Assembly (NCBI GenBank): GCA_009777685.1
Contig: WRLJ01000082.1
Coordinates: 1-6,871, forward strand
Direction: 5' to 3'
From: Oscillospiraceae bacterium
GTDB taxonomy: Bacteria; Bacillota; Clostridia; Oscillospirales; UBA929
DNA length: 6,871 bases
Part shown: positions 6,132 to 6,871 of the stretch, piece after piece
How positions within the stretch are numbered: position 1 is the stretch's first letter
Layout: each line of letters begins with the position of its first letter
Made by a program: the position numbers and the translations under genes
The notes under the pieces: generated by a model
What the model was told of the DNA's origin: nothing
What the model saw: the letters and a program-made list of their open reading frames with translations, nothing else
The model's database searches: none

Positions 6132-6871
6132 TGCCCGTTACCTCCACTGACCAGAATGGAATCCAGCGCGCTCCGCGCCCGGCAGGACAGGTAATTTCTC
6201 TTGTCCTGCTTTTTCAAGGCGGCATCCTCCGGCGGCGGCAGCAAGCCGAAATGGATGTTCATCGGCTGGAACTCTTTGACCGACGGATTTGAGATGTACC
6301 GGCACAGCGCCCCCACGGCCGTCTCCGGCGGGAAAGCGGGCGGCGGCTTGCCCCGCAGGGCGGCGGCCGCGCTCCGTCCCGCGGCCAGTCCCGACGCGGC
6401 GGATTCGATGTATCCCTCCACCCCCGTGATCTGCCCCGCGAAGTACAGGCCGGGGATATGCCGGGACTGAAAATCCCGGTCCAAAAAACGGGGGGAGTCG
6501 AGGTAGCTGTTGCGGTGCATGACCCCAAAACGCAGAAATTCGGCGTTTTTCAGCGCGGGGATCATCGAAAACACGCGCGTCTGCTCCGGGAACGCCAGAT
6601 GCGTCTGGAACCCCACCAGATTGAACACACTGCCCGCCGCGTCGTCGCGCCGCAGCTGGGCCACGGCATAGGCTCCCTTATCGGTGCGCGGGTCGCGCAA
6701 GCCGATGGGCTTCATCGGCCCGAAGCGCAGGGTATCCGCGCCGCGCCGCGCCATAACCTCCACCGGCAGGCATCCCTCGAACACCGCGCCGTCCTCAAAA
6801 TCATGCCGGGCCGCCTGCCTCGCGGAGCAAAGCTCCGTCCAAAACGCCAGATACTCATCCTTTTCCATCGG
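6128..6871 (-). CDS. trmFO: Folate/FAD-dependent tRNA uridine-54 methyltransferase TrmFO, C-terminal part
   Basis: TrmFO makes 5-methyluridine at position 54 of tRNA with methylenetetrahydrofolate as carbon donor and FADH2 as reductant; it is the Gram-positive alternative to SAM-dependent TrmA. The frame is open to the window edge, showing 247 residues. The family is about 435, so the N-terminal FAD-binding Rossmann half (about 190 residues) is outside. Landmarks: FEGCLPVEVMARRGADTLRFGPMKPIGL, whose Cys matches the second functional cysteine of the family; VGFQTHLAFPEQTRVF; FGVMHRNSYLDSP; the FAD-contacting stretch LYFAGQITGVEGYIESAASGL; and the C-terminal FQPMNIHFGLLPP. The Met at 6868-6866 is internal (it follows a Pro codon), not the start. 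The stop overlaps the plsX ATG. The end SGGNGQ goes a little beyond the usual C-terminus, as part of the plsX ribosome binding region is coding here. Confidence 0.98.
   Translation of the reverse strand, partial: PMEKDEYLAFWTELCSARQAARHDFEDGAVFEGCLPVEVMARRGADTLRFGPMKPIGLRDPRTDKGAYAVAQLRRDDAAGSVFNLVGFQTHLAFPEQTRVFSMIPALKNAEFLRFGVMHRNSYLDSPRFLDRDFQSRHIPGLYFAGQITGVEGYIESAASGLAAGRSAAAALRGKPPPAFPPETAVGALCRYISNPSVKEFQPMNIHFGLLPPPEDAALKKQDKRNYLSCRARSALDSILVSGGNGQ

Noticed and set aside
5181..6194. Plus-strand open frame of 337 codons opposite plsX
   Set aside because: It is the antisense shadow of a clear full-length plsX, with no domain and no convincing ribosome binding site.
6866..6868. ATG at 6868 as the start of trmFO
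   Set aside because: The frame continues to the window edge and the family's N-terminal FAD-binding half is missing, so this Met is internal.

Overview
The window reads as a stretch of chromosome from a GC-rich Gram-positive bacterium. The most likely source is a Clostridia / Oscillospirales-type Firmicute. This rests on SMC, RNase III, PlsX and folate-dependent TrmFO sequences of Firmicute style, strong GGAGG-type ribosome binding sites and the Firmicute plsX-rnc-smc gene order. It is an inference, and no species can be named. All genes are on the minus strand, so transcription runs from the right end of the window to the left.

From right to left (transcription order): the C-terminal 247 residues of trmFO (tRNA m5U54 methyltransferase, cut by the window edge); plsX (phosphate acyltransferase of phospholipid synthesis); rnc (RNase III); a 123-base gap with a consensus promoter; a 57-residue basic protein; a 203-residue GNAT-fold protein; a 92-base gap; and smc (chromosome condensation ATPase), missing only about its last 50 residues at the left edge. 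trmFO/plsX and plsX/rnc each overlap by ATGA, so these three form a tightly coupled housekeeping operon. No acpP lies between plsX and rnc, although many Firmicutes have one there.

The main point of interest is the pair of small genes between rnc and smc (about 3503-4302). It is visibly poorer in G+C than its surroundings: 24 of 60 in row 3601-3660 and 30 of 60 in row 3841-3900, against 48 of 60 in row 4741-4800. It has its own promoter with perfect TTGACA and TATAAT hexamers at 17-base spacing. Its two reading frames are 14 bases apart, with the second ribosome binding site overlapping the first stop codon. A small basic protein followed by a GNAT enzyme is the layout of an acetyltransferase toxin-antitoxin or similar accessory module, here set into a core cell-division/RNA operon. 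The function is inferred, not shown.

The second point is that smc has no ATG, GTG or TTG at the expected start. The codon aligned with the usual initiator Met is ATA, seven bases after a strong Shine-Dalgarno sequence. The smc frame then stays open without frameshift to the window edge. Long plus-strand open frames opposite smc are by-products of high GC and are not called as genes.
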